Assembly (NCBI RefSeq): GCF_034190915.1
Contig: NW_026947514.1
Location: 9,131,701 to 9,195,700, forward strand
Source: Cavia porcellus
Taxonomy: Eukaryota; Chordata; Mammalia; Rodentia; Caviidae
Direction of reading: 5' to 3'
Length of the DNA stretch: 64,000 bases
Shown here: one piece after another, positions 48,431 through 58,350 of the stretch
How positions within the stretch are numbered: position 1 is the stretch's first letter
Layout: the number at the start of each line of letters is the position of its first letter
Notes under the pieces: model-generated
Databases searched by the model: none
Told to the model about the DNA's origin: nothing
The model's input: the letters and a program-made list of their open reading frames with translations, nothing else
Made by a program: the position numbers and the translations under genes

Positions 48431-49639
48431 ACTCATCCTCAGCAGGAAGGGATGAGTGAGCAAGAGAGTAAATAAATGAAGTTTTACCCCTGTAACAAGC
48501 TTTATGTCAGACGTTGCCTAGATCTGGTTCGTGCTTTGTTTTGTTTTGTTTTGTTTGTTTTCCCATTCTCTCTGCTACTGCCCTGGTTTCCAGCCCGATC
48601 TACTAGCTTCTCTGTCTCTTGCATCACTGCGTGCCTTCTGCACGCTGGCCAACAGCTGTGTCCGGAGAAGACTGTGTTTTAAATGCGTCCTCCCATGATG
48701 CCCTTGACCAGTCCCCCGGGACTCCAGCTCCACTCCTGACGTGGTGTCTATGGGGGAAATCGGGCTGGTGACCAGAGGAACTTGGAAATGAGTCTCCGGA
48801 GTCCCTGTCTCCCGTGGGTTGGATAGGGCCTCTTCCGGTGTGCTGTGAAGCCCTCCGAATGTAAACACAGCCAGCCTCATTATCCCCTTCACTTCCTCCT
48901 GAGTCAGAGCTATCTCAGGGTAACTCGGGAAAGAGCTAAATTAAGCCTTGAAACCAAGCAGCCTCCATGACAGGCACTTTGTTGTGCTTGAGTGACTGCA
49001 ATGATGGCTCTCTGGTTATAAGCACAGCACTAATCACATCTCTTAAGACTGACCTTGGCCATCTATTCCCTGCCCTGCAGAGATACCAGATCTGTGTTCT
49101 CTGCTGGGCACCTAGTCTGTGCTAGCACTGTTCTTGGGGGGCAGGAATTCAAAAGCTCTCCCTTTCAGGACTCACAGTCTGTCTAAAAAGACAGACAAGA
49201 AACAGGGACCTCGGAAGAGATGCCTGGTGTTTGGGAAGATCTCTATCCAGAGCCAAAGAGGGGATGGTTTTCTAAGATCCTCATACCTTTGAGCTTTCTG
49301 AAAAGCCAGCTGTCCGTCCAACACTTACCAAACCAACACCACTGTGTTGAAAAGCTGTTCGTCAGTACACTAAGTTAAATGCCTAAGCCGTGGCCCATCC
49401 TCTCTAGGGATCTGTTGACAATTGGAAACTGTACAAATATATATTTTCCATCAAAAGAAAGAGCTGTTGGACTTCAGTTGAAATATCCATGCTGCAACAC
49501 TTCAGGGGAAGTGTCAAAGTGTCTGCAGTTTACATGCAAAGGCACCCCAAAAGTTGCATGGGCAAGGGATGGGTACATGTGTGGTGAAGGTGGGACAGCC
49601 CAGCAGTGTGTCAGTGGCAAAGTTTAGATGCCTGGTGCA
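48431..49639 (+). other. TUNAR: TUNAR intron; (TTTTG)n at 48537-48560
   Basis: A short TTTTG pentanucleotide run is visible. The rest is unassigned. Confidence 0.45.
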
Positions 49640-50165
49640 GGGATGCTCACGGTACAGTTCTTTCAACTTGACGATATGTTGAGTTTTCATGTAGCATTTT
49701 GGGGAAATGTATCTGTAAGTTCACCAGAAAACTCATACGAGAACACTCACAGCAGCATTACACATGGTAGCTCCAGGCGTGAAGCTTCCCAAATGCCTGT
49801 CACAATGGGATGGGTCAACACAGTGTGGCTGTGCAGAATTCTTCCTGTAAATGGGAGTAAAATTCTCAGTGCTGCACAGTCTGTGGATCTCAAAAAGTAA
49901 TGTGGATGGAAAAAAGTCAGTGTATAAGAGAACATACTGTATGACTGTATGTAAAATTTAAAACCTGGCAAAATTAACTCGTGATGATAGAAATCACATA
50001 GTGGTTTTCAGGAGCAGAGCAAGGGACAGAGACCAGATGGTGGCCACTGGGTGTAGCAGTTCTGATTTTTTATCTTAATGCTAGTTAAACAGATGTATCA
50101 CACTGTACGCTTAAACTCTGCACACCTTTCTCTGTGTTCATTATACATTATTAAAATTATACTAG
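49640..50165 (+). mobile_element. Old L1M-type 3' end
   Basis: 'tgtatgactgtatgtaaaat', 'tgatagaaatcacatagtgg' and 'tatcacactgtacgcttaaa' followed by a T/A-rich end match the layout of L1M/L1ME-class 3' ends in sense. Confidence 0.6.
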
Positions 50166-50531
50166 GGGAAGAAAAAAGAGAAAGAAAAGCACACCGAAGC
50201 GTTCTCTAGCTGAGCTCTGGGAATAGGAAGCCACTCAAAGCCTGTCTAGCAAACCAAAGCGTGAAGGAACCAAAGCCTCCCTGGAGGCCGTGCATCGCTC
50301 ACCTGTGTGCACACCCCTGCTGCGTTTGCTCTGGCAGTCTGTGCGGGCACGCCATCCTCCGTACAGATGTCTCCCCACGGACACTGTGTTGTGTGTCCTG
50401 AGCTGATCAATGAGGCAAGGCCCAGTCCTTTCAGGGGTTCACGTCCACAGTGAGAGGAACGTGCACCTTCCTCCTTCCTGGGTTCTTGATCCTCCCTGGG
50501 AGATGTTCCCTCAGACCTCCCTGACCCCCAC
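50166..50531 (+). other. TUNAR: TUNAR intron, unassigned
   Basis: No feature recognised. Confidence 0.4.
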
Positions 50532-50754
50532 ATTAGTCAGGGCTCTCCAGTGAAACAGAACCAGTAAGAAGCTCTATGTGTACTTGTGCACACACATGCA
50601 CACACGTGTGTGCAAATATTATGAGGCTGCATCAGTCAGCATGGAGGCCCAGGGGACCCACGGGTGCAGTCACTTCCAGTTCTAAGACTTGCAGGCTAAG
50701 ACCCAGAAAGAACTGATTGCAATCTGAGAGTTTCGGACCCAAACAGGAAAAAGC
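50532..50754. mobile_element. Interspersed repeat, family not named
   Basis: 'attagtcagggctctccagt' and 'gaaacagaaccagtaagaag' are the opening of a very common old mammalian repeat. A (CA)-rich patch lies at 50588-50615. I cannot give the family with certainty. Confidence 0.5.
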
Positions 50755-51130
50755 TGATGTGTATTTGTCACCTTTCTGTTACTAGGACAAAAATGCCTGA
50801 CATACTCAGCTTAAAGGAGAAAAGGCTTATTTTGGCTCATGGTTCAGAGGTTTCGGTCCATGGTCACCTTGATCCAAGGTTGAAAAGCCATAGCAGGACA
50901 CAGCTGCTCACCTCATGGCAGCACAGAGAACATGAAGATAGGAAGACAGCCAGAGAAAAAGTGTGCCCTTCAAAGACAGGCCCTGAGTGACCTCTTTCCT
51001 CCAGCCAGGCCACCTCCTGCAGCAGCTCAGGTGTGAACTCATCAAAGGGTCTTCCATGAGGTTAATACCCACAATTTAATTACCTTTGCAAAAACCCCAC
51101 CTTTGATCACAGGACTCACAGGGGGATATC
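50755..51130 (-). mobile_element. MaLR-type LTR, antisense
   Basis: 'aaaaggcttattttggctca', 'tggttcagaggtttcggtcc', 'cagctgctcacctcatggca' and 'tgacctctttcctccagcca' make a long match to the reverse complement of the family seen at 39777-40124. Confidence 0.7.
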
Positions 51131-52718
51131 TTTTATCTTAAGTGTAAAACAGTGTCCCAGCTTGAAGGCAGTCAGGCTTTGAGGAAGCCTCTAACTTTCA
51201 GGAATGTCTACCTTTGGCTTACTTCAGATCTTCCACGAAGGCCCACACGCGTAGAGGAGGGGCATCTGTGTTTCTCAATCTGCCAATTCCAATGCTGGTC
51301 TCCTCCAGAAATACCTTCCCAGACACACCCAGAATAATGTTCAACCCTTGTCTGGGCAGCCCGTGGCCCAGTCCAGTTGACACATAGAACTGTCCATCAC
51401 AGCCCCAAACCATAAAGTGCCTCCCGACTGCAGAGCTGCAGCTCTCTGAGAGGGAACAACCCTGCTGTTTCCCAGGAAGGACCTACACGCTGGGTCTTTT
51501 TACCCGTGGTGCGGGTTAGAAATTGGCGGGGTAGAAAGTTTCAGCTGCCCGCCATACTCTGGATGGCCGTGCTAATTAAAAAGTAATTTTGTTTATTGTA
51601 AAATGTACAGGCAGCAATTTAGCTAAATAGATGCCTATGGCTTAGAGAGCAATGAAACACAGAATCAAGTGCTGAGCATCCAGCTTAGCAGAGGGACAGT
51701 GACCAGTGTCTTGGACCCCTTCCCAGAGCATCCCACTGTGCTCTTGCTGGAGGAAGCTGCTCTCCTGGGTTACGTGCCAATCATTTCTCTGCTTTCTATA
51801 AAAATCAAAAGTACACACCTCTAAAATGGTAGCCTAGGTGGTTCTGCCAGTTTTGAGCCTTTAGGAGTCAAATCACGATGCATATACCCTGCTGCTGTGT
51901 GTCACTGTGGGCAACCCCAGCCCCCCATCTCGTCATGCCTGGCCCATTGTGGGCTTTGCCACCTAAGAGCATCTGTTCTCCCCCTGAGGCACACAGGGCT
52001 GGCATTCAGGGCTCTGCTCTGGCAGACACGGCAGGGAAGAGTGTTCCTGTCCTGGCACCCAGGCGTACAGAAGCAGGGCTTCCCTTCACAGGTGTGCCCA
52101 GACTCAGGGTGTGTGCCATTCCTCCGGGGAATGCCAAGGAGCTTTCCAGGATGGCGGCACAGTCTGTATTCCTGGTAGAGGCAGCGAGGGTCACCATGGT
52201 GCTGCCTCCTCACACTGCAGGTGGAATTCTTCCCAGCCTCTCCTGGGTCCTGGCTGCTGGGTCCTGTCCACCCTGCTCCTCCTGCAGCCAGAGCTTTGGA
52301 CCAGGTGGGACTGTGGTGACCACACAGACGGCACCCTTCTCGGGTGGGACCTGGTATGGGAAAGCGTGACTTTCTCTCCACCCTGGCTGAGCTCAGGCGT
52401 TTGCTCTTGACTGCTGGGCAGTGGTCTTGGTTTCCGTTTCCAGGGAAAAGGGGAAACAATCTCTACAAAGGCCTGGAGCCCACATTGGTCATCCAGGCTC
52501 ACAACCTCATGCCCACATTAGGACCTTCATCCCCGAACCATGTTCTGCTTCTTTATAGAGCGATGGACCCCAGGAGGGCACCAGTGGATGTGTGCTTTGT
52601 TGCCCCGGCCTGTGGTCCAGCCCTGCAGCCTGAAATCACCACCCCCAGCGATTCCGCCTGGCTGTAGAGAGCGTGCTGGAAAGCGATAATCTTTTGTGCT
52701 GCCTCTTCCCACTTACAG
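51131..52718 (+). other. TUNAR: TUNAR last intron, 3' part
   Basis: About 1.6 kb, largely repeat-free. The frames of 163 codons (51878-52369, +) and 185 codons (51902-52459, minus) overlap each other and have no domain. The final bases are a polypyrimidine tract leading to the acceptor. Confidence 0.5.
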
Positions 52719-52719
52719 G
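52698..52719 (+). other. TUNAR: Splice acceptor of the TUNAR terminal exon
   Basis: The tract TGCTGCCTCTTCCCACTTAC followed by AG at 52717-52718 is a strong 3' splice site. The exon then begins GTTAGCCTGGTG at 52719, which places the microprotein ATG 39 nt into the exon. Confidence 0.85.
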
Positions 52720-52757
52720 TTAGCCTGGTGAGGAAGATAAAGACATTTGCAACCAAG

Positions 52758-52904
52758 ATGGTAATCACGAGTGGAAATGATGAAGACAGAGGAGGCCAAG
52801 AAAAAGAGAGCAAGGAGGAGAGTGTCCTGGCCATGCTGGGGATCATTGGGACCATCCTAAACCTGATTGTCATCATCTTCGTCTACATCTACACCACACT
52901 GTGA
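52758..52904 (+). CDS. TUNAR: TUNAR microprotein (BNLN / pTUNAR), 48 residues
   Basis: This short membrane protein is reported to bind the ER calcium pump SERCA2 and alter calcium handling, with roles in neural differentiation and insulin secretion. The translation starts MVITSGNDEDRGGQEKESKE and ends in IIFVYIYTTL, which I recognise as TUNAR. Residues 1-21 are polar and highly charged; about 23-46 form one hydrophobic transmembrane segment rich in I, L, V and G; the last residues are YTTL. The start has a strong Kozak context (A at -3, G at +4). The whole CDS lies in one exon, 39 nt after a clean acceptor, and stops at TGA 52902-52904. Its length equals the known protein. From memory the human residue 6 is Glu, here Gly. 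Regulation presumably comes from the CpG island 37 kb upstream. Identity is near certain; function is from family knowledge. Confidence 0.95.
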   Translation: MVITSGNDEDRGGQEKESKEESVLAMLGIIGTILNLIVIIFVYIYTTL

Positions 52905-53488
52905 GCGGCCCGGCCTGTCCTCGGAGGCTCGGGAGGACCACGCGATGGGAGACCTCTGTGTCCTCAGATCAGTGACCAGATGCTGGGAGAACCAGCAGGC
53001 TCAGCCTGCACACACCGCTGCATCCATGCACCTTTGAACTCCATAAGAGGTCACAAGACAACCGGTCCTGCTGCTAGGAGCAGACACTAAAGCACAATGA
53101 ATCCAACAAAACTCCTTCGTGCCACAGGGAACTCAGCGGCTCTGGCAGGAGCTCCGGAAGAGCGCTCAGAAGTGCGGCCCTGGGTACCAAAGGCGAGTGG
53201 ACGGGCTGCAGAAACTCAGTGTCCCAGGTCGGTGACAACACCTGGTATTCCCCATGTTTGAGAGGATGCCCGGGGGGACATAGCTGGGCGGGGCGTCTCC
53301 CGGGCCAGCACTGCGTCTTTACTGGCTGAGCCGTTTCATAGGAGGTCACAGGGGCCATTCTTAGACAGACATCCGTCCGCCTGTCGCAGTGTCTAACTGT
53401 TTGATACTGGGGAGATAACTTATTTTTGTTTTTTCATTGGCTTGATGTGTGTATCTGTTCATATCAAGGTTTATAAATATATATTTTT

Positions 53489-53494
53489 AATAAA
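53489..53494 (+). terminator. TUNAR: Poly(A) signal AATAAA of TUNAR
   Basis: A canonical hexamer lies 585 nt after the stop codon, followed by TGTGCTCTATTTTTT, a GT/T-rich downstream element. Cleavage is expected around 53505-53520. Confidence 0.7.
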
Positions 53495-53515
53495 TGTGCT
53501 CTATTTTTTAGCATG

Positions 53516-53639
53516 AACCAAATATTTGGAGAGCCGCTTCCAAATCCACCGTGCTTTCCTTGGTTTCAATGGCTTCGCCCCTTTTTCAACTGCAGTTCTT
53601 TTGTGTCATGCTAAAGTCCTCTCATCTCATCTGAAAGCC
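53516..53639. other. Sequence just downstream of the first poly(A) site
   Basis: No feature recognised; it could be part of a longer TUNAR 3' UTR. Confidence 0.4.
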
Positions 53640-53770
53640 TTTGCTTTTGTGCTTTTATGTTTGTTCATCTCTCTTCTCCCCTCCCATCCCTTTTTCCCTC
53701 CCTCATTATCCCTCCCTACCTCTCTCCTCCTTTCCCCTCCTCTCCGTTTCTCTATCTGCTCCTTCTGTCT
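53640..53770. repeat. Polypyrimidine tract
   Basis: About 130 bp of almost pure C/T with CCCTCC and CTCC words. Confidence 0.8.
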
Positions 53771-54639
53771 CTGGTCTGCAGGACATTTTTGTGTAATACC
53801 AGCCATGGGCTTGGTTGGGGCATGTTTTAAGATTGTTTGTTGAGCGGCTTTTTGTTGTTCTGTCAGAGATATTAAACAGTCGTGGGCATGTAGATCTTAG
53901 ACACACTATCTTTACTGAGAACTATGCATGAATAAGGGCTGAGTGGTAGATCAGCTTTAAAACAAAAAAACAAAAAAACTTTCAAATGGACAATTGTTGA
54001 GGAAGAAGAGGGGCAGGCTTTGCAGATGGAGTCCTGAGCGGACACTCAGCATCTTGCCAGCAGAATTATTATTTCATTCCGTAGCCATTTGTGTCTCAGA
54101 TTTTGATTTCATTGACCTCGAGGGATGGGAAGGACAGGAGGACACTCAGCCTTAGGTGCATAATTCCTTCTTCAGCAAGATGCCCGGGGTCCTCTTTGCA
54201 GGTGCGTGGGGTGTGAATGTCATGAAGCCTACAGCAGTCCAGGCCGTGAGGACCCCTGTGACCAGGACTTGTCAGGACCCTGGAAGGGGACTCCCTGATC
54301 ATCCTAAGCGATGGCTGGGTTTAAAGCTCCGGGTTCCCCCACATGAAGCTGCTTCCTCCCTGGTAGAGGTGGTTGAATAAACTCAGATTTGCCCTGAAAG
54401 GGCCCTTGTGGGGCTGCAGAGGCCTTAAACAGGTCAGTATTCTGCCCGCCAGTGGGCTGCAGCAGGGACTTGGATTCACACAACTGTGAGGAAGCGTCTC
54501 CCCTCTCCCTGAAATTCCACCACCAGAGAGCCATTTCTTGAGCTCTGATAAGGGACCAGGCTCTTTTATAAAGCAAACGCCCCCAAGCACCTGGCTCTGG
54601 CAGGGACTCAGCAGATGTTTCCCCTTTCACCCCAGAGAG
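53771..54639. other. Downstream flank, unassigned
   Basis: A short CAAAAAAA patch lies at 53960-53980. No exon or repeat recognised. Confidence 0.4.
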
Positions 54640-54810
54640 ACTGAAGCTGAGGTGGATTTAGGGCATCCCATGTGTGCCAGGCACTTTATATGCAAACCAC
54701 ACATCCTCACGGTAGCCCTGAGAACGAGTCTCCTGGTGCCATGGAAGGAAATGGCTCAGAGAGGTTCCCAAGGCCACGCAGCTCCTTGTGGAGTCAGGGC
54801 TGTACCCTGA
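54640..54810 (-). mobile_element. MIR SINE
   Basis: 'tgtgccaggcactttatatg', 'ggaaatggctcagagaggtt' and 'cccaaggccacgcagctcct' are MIR in antisense over most of its length. Confidence 0.78.
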
Positions 54811-57158
54811 CCTGATTCCTCAGCACCCCCTCCCCAGGCCCTGGATGCAAATGACTTAGAAAGGGCAGGAAGTGGGAGGGAACAGGGCGAGATCGTGGAC
54901 AGACACAGCTCTGAACGCCTGCCTCTCCTTCCCCATAGCAGTAGCCAGCCCTGGGGACCCCTGGGAGCCTGGCAGAATGCCACATAGGTGAGGACACGGG
55001 GCATGTTGGCAATCAGCTGGGATGTCGGGGAGGGAGTCCTGCACTGGGCTGTGTGGTTCCCCAAAGTCTGTATGAAATTCTGGACGGTGAACAGAGTCAA
55101 CAATAAAGGTGCAATGGAAAAAACCCTGCTGCTGTCTCTTGCTTCTTCTTTGCTCATGTACATTTTCATCTTACCTTTTAAAAAGAATTGACTCTTAAGC
55201 AGAATGCTGTTTGGTTTGGAGTGTAGATCCCTGGTGACTCTGAGTGTAAACCTTTACAACCGATGGAAGGGAAGAGCTGCCTTTCTGGCCTTCTGGACAG
55301 CTTCGCAGTGGTCCTTCCAGGGGTCCTTCTCGGCAGCCTGGAAAGCAGTGCAGCTGCCCAGCTGCTGGCCACCAGACACGCAGGCTCTACCGTCCCCAAA
55401 GCCCCAGTGTGTGGTGAGTGATTGTGGGTCTTGTTTAGCAGGGAACATGAACACCCACTGAGTAAGATCACAGCTTCCCTGGGCTTGAGGCTGTGGTGAG
55501 GGGACCTGGGAGGGACAGGCTTCTAGCAGGCCCCTCTCCCCAGCATCTCATGGGATTGCCCAGCCTCCAGGGCAGTAGCAGCACTTGGCACGGGCCCTGA
55601 GCCATGTGCTGTACCCAGCACCTCGCTGCCCTCTACGGGACAGACAGCTGTATGGAATTGTACTTTCCCTCTTTGAACAGGACAGGAAAACAGCGGATTG
55701 ACTCTCCTGAGGCCCCAGCAGAACCAAGTCCGCCCCAGATTCCTGGCTGCTGGCACCTCACCCACCCCAGGCTGTGGCGTGGGAGCTGTGGAGTCTGCTA
55801 GTTCACTGGGTGACAACATGCGTGGCTTTCCTTGGCCGTGTCACTTTTGCTCACAATCCAGCTGGCCTAGAGAATGTGGCCAAGAGGATGCCTCTTGCTT
55901 GTGCCCCAGGAAAGCTGCTCGGAAAGCCTGGACACCTGGCACTGGAGAGCCAGCCTGCTGTTGCAGCATGCGTAGGGTTGGGAGTAATAAGGCAGTCACA
56001 GTTTGACCCAAAACTGCTAAGTAGCAAATCCCATGTTGGCCTCTTATGATGTGAGTAACCGTAGCCACCACACTAGCTCTGAGCCACGAGTCTTAAGAAG
56101 ATCGAAACTAACTAACCATCTGGGAAGAGAGCCCCGCTGCAACGCAAGACCGGTGGAGAGTGCCCACTGTGCATTTCTCTCCAGGACGTCAGTGGTGGCC
56201 CCAGAATTCCATCCCTAGGGATTCCATCTCATCTGAGTGCTACAGGAAGTGCAGGCCAGAAAGGTGCGCAGACTTAGCCACATTGTAGGTCTAAGAAGCC
56301 ACAAAGCGACTCCTGGGCGGCTGGTTTCCCTGCCTCCCCCCGGGCAGCTGAAAATGGTTCTTAACCTCCAAATGAAGGGGCCAAGCTTCAGCGGGTGGTG
56401 GGGAGAGGATGTCTCAAGGACAGTCAAGTCAGGGTAAGGGACCTGAACCCTGTAGGGGAGGGGACTTGGGAATCCCACTGCTGCTACAGGATGGGGGTGG
56501 GGAGGGCAGAAAGACTTCCTAAGATGTTTTTGTTCTTTTAAAAAATAAGGATACGGAGACCCAGCTGAACCAAGTCTCCAAGTCACATAGCTCAGTTGTC
56601 AAGGTTTTATACTATTTTTTCATTTTTTAAAGAAATTGAAAAACTTCAGGTTGGTAGGGGGCTGGGTCAGAAGGCCTCCTATTGTCCCTGCTCCTGGGAT
56701 TTGACAACAAAGAGCCTCCTGGAAGTCCTGAGCCTTGCACTCACCTTGTCTTCCGGAAGGAGCTGCCCAAGGCCAACAGTGCTATTTGGGGGGCCCCTCA
56801 CCTCCTTGTTCACTGAGATGAGAGGCCTTCAGCTGGCATGGTGTCTGATCTTCAGAGAGTGTAGAGAGCCACCCCAGAATGCCTCCACAAATGGGGACCC
56901 TGGCATAGCAGTTCAGTCCAGCTCTCCCACCTCTTGTAAGTCAGATGTATGTGGTCTCAGCTGAAAAAGAACTGCAGTTTAGAAAAAAAAACCCTCTATA
57001 CAGTTTTTTAAAAAGGAAGATAACTTTCAGATCTCACCACCCAGATCTGATGCAACCACTGTTGATATTTGGTATATCGATTAGAGACCAGGAAATTAGA
57101 GACCAGGTAGCCTGCATATCTGTTTGAGGAGAACGTTTTCCTTAATCCCATTGCCTTT
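54811..57158. other. Downstream flank, repeat-poor, unassigned
   Basis: About 2.3 kb with no recognised gene. An AATAAA lies at 55101. A 13-bp 'attagagaccagg' unit is duplicated at about 57079-57107. Open frames up to 137 codons overlap on both strands without domains. Confidence 0.4.
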
Positions 57159-57323
57159 TGATGGTCATTCTCTGTCTCTCTGTCTCTCTGTCTCTCTGTC
57201 TCTCTGTCTCTCTCTCTGTCTCTCTCTCTCTCTCTGGTAGTTCTGGGGATCAAACACATGATCTCGCACTTGCCAGGCAGGTGCTTATGTCACTGAGCTA
57301 AGCCCCCAGCTCCCCTGATGGTC
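57159..57323 (-). mobile_element. ID-type SINE with (GAGACA)n-like tail
   Basis: The minus strand reads as an ID SINE (57235-57312, 'cttagctcagtgacataagc' and a diverged B box). Its tail is the (TCTCTG)n tract at 57169-57235 on the + strand. TGATGGTC at 57159-57166 and 57316-57323 is the likely target-site duplication. The tail has probably expanded as a microsatellite. Confidence 0.82.
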
Positions 57324-57989
57324 TTACTCTTCATTCACAGTTCCTGTGTCCCTTGTCCTCCCAGAATGGATAATGCCCATATTTTGGTCTCATTGGACCT
57401 GAGTATTCTAGGTGGCCTCCTTGCATGGACACTGAGACATCCCTCATAAACAGAGAATTGAAGATTATAATTTATACTCGTGGCCTCCTGCCCTCCACAT
57501 TGCTCCCAGATACATATTTATTAGCAATTATGAAAATGTGCTTTGTGTCGGTGAGTCTGTCTCGGCAAGCCGAGTGACAGCTGTGTGGGCTTCTGCTTTG
57601 ATGTGCCAGCGTGGATTTCCCCAGATGCTTACCGTTGGATGTTAAGGTCCCGGTCATTTGCTGTGAAACCCTCAGCCTCGCTCCTGAAAGCATCCAAGGC
57701 AGGACTGTGACTCCCCCAGGACTCCTAGGGGTTGTCCCAGGTGGTCCCCTTTGCATCAGGCTTCAGGGATACATAGCTGCCTGCTTCTCAGACTCCGCTG
57801 ATGGTAGGATCACCCAGACGCATGTTAGTCACGCCCACCGTCAGGCCTCCTTCTGGGCTGCTGGTGCGTAATTCTGGAACAGAACTTGCTATGCTCTCTC
57901 TGACAAGTCTCTCAAATGATCAGGCCAGTCCACTGGTCCAGATGCAGCCCAGGACCCCCACTGGGCCCGGAGCCGATTCCAAGAGCCCG
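57324..57989. other. Downstream flank, unassigned
   Basis: No feature recognised. Confidence 0.4.
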
Positions 57990-58150
57990 ACCCTTTGGTG
58001 GTTGCACTAGTTTTAGACAAATCACTTTGTCCCTTTTCACCTGGGTTTCCTCTTCTGTAAAAAGGTGACACCATCTGGGGTACAGGCCAGTTTGGAAATG
58101 AAATGAGGTAGTGCAGATAGAACCCCCAGAGAGTGCCTGGGGAGTGTATG
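57990..58150 (+). mobile_element. MIR SINE
   Basis: 'tttagacaaatcactttgtc', 'cctgggtttcctcttctgta' and 'gagagtgcctggggagtgta' follow the MIR order in sense. Confidence 0.75.
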
Positions 58151-58239
58151 TTACTGGGGTCCCTGTCTAGGTCACAGACTGGCACGATCGCGGGCCATGT
58201 TCCGGTTTGGTGCTAGCTGTGCAGTCTCTGCCCACCTTA
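58151..58239. other. Downstream flank, unassigned
   Basis: No feature recognised. Confidence 0.35.
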
Positions 58240-58350
58240 CTCTCCTCTTCCTTCCCTCTCTTCCGCCCTCCTCTCTGTCCCCTTCACCCTTCTGTCCCTT
58301 GTCCTTTCCCTTTGCTCTTGTTCCCCTACCCTTCTCTCCCCTCCTACTTC
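58240..58350. repeat. Polypyrimidine tract
   Basis: About 110 bp of C/T-rich sequence with CCTTCC, CCCTCC and TCTCC words. Confidence 0.8.

Larger units (their letters stand above)
15500..53515 (+). other. TUNAR: TUNAR transcription unit (approximate span)
   Basis: The unit is inferred from a CpG-island promoter with donor sites at one end and a verified terminal exon with acceptor, CDS and poly(A) signal at the other. TUNAR is known in other mammals as a spliced, neurally expressed RNA of several tens of kb at the TCL1 side of its locus, first described as non-coding and later shown to encode a 48-residue microprotein. The 5' end and any middle exon are not placed. The intron carries only repeats and unassigned sequence, and I see no nested gene. 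Confidence 0.6.
52719..53515 (+). other. TUNAR: TUNAR terminal exon
   Basis: It runs from the acceptor to just past the AATAAA at 53489-53494 and holds 39 nt of leader, the complete CDS and about 600 nt of 3' UTR. The 13 codons upstream of the ATG contain no stop in frame, so the frame is open back to the exon edge. Longer 3' ends are possible: there is an ATTAAA at 53871 and an AATAAA at 55101. Confidence 0.75.

Noticed and set aside
51902..52459. 185-codon minus frame overlapping a 163-codon + frame
   Set aside because: Mutually overlapping frames in moderately GC-rich intron, with no domain or splice context.
52553..52876. 107-codon minus-strand frame antisense to the TUNAR CDS
   Set aside because: It is a shadow of the hydrophobic, conserved + strand codons. 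The + strand frame has the splice site, Kozak context and known protein.
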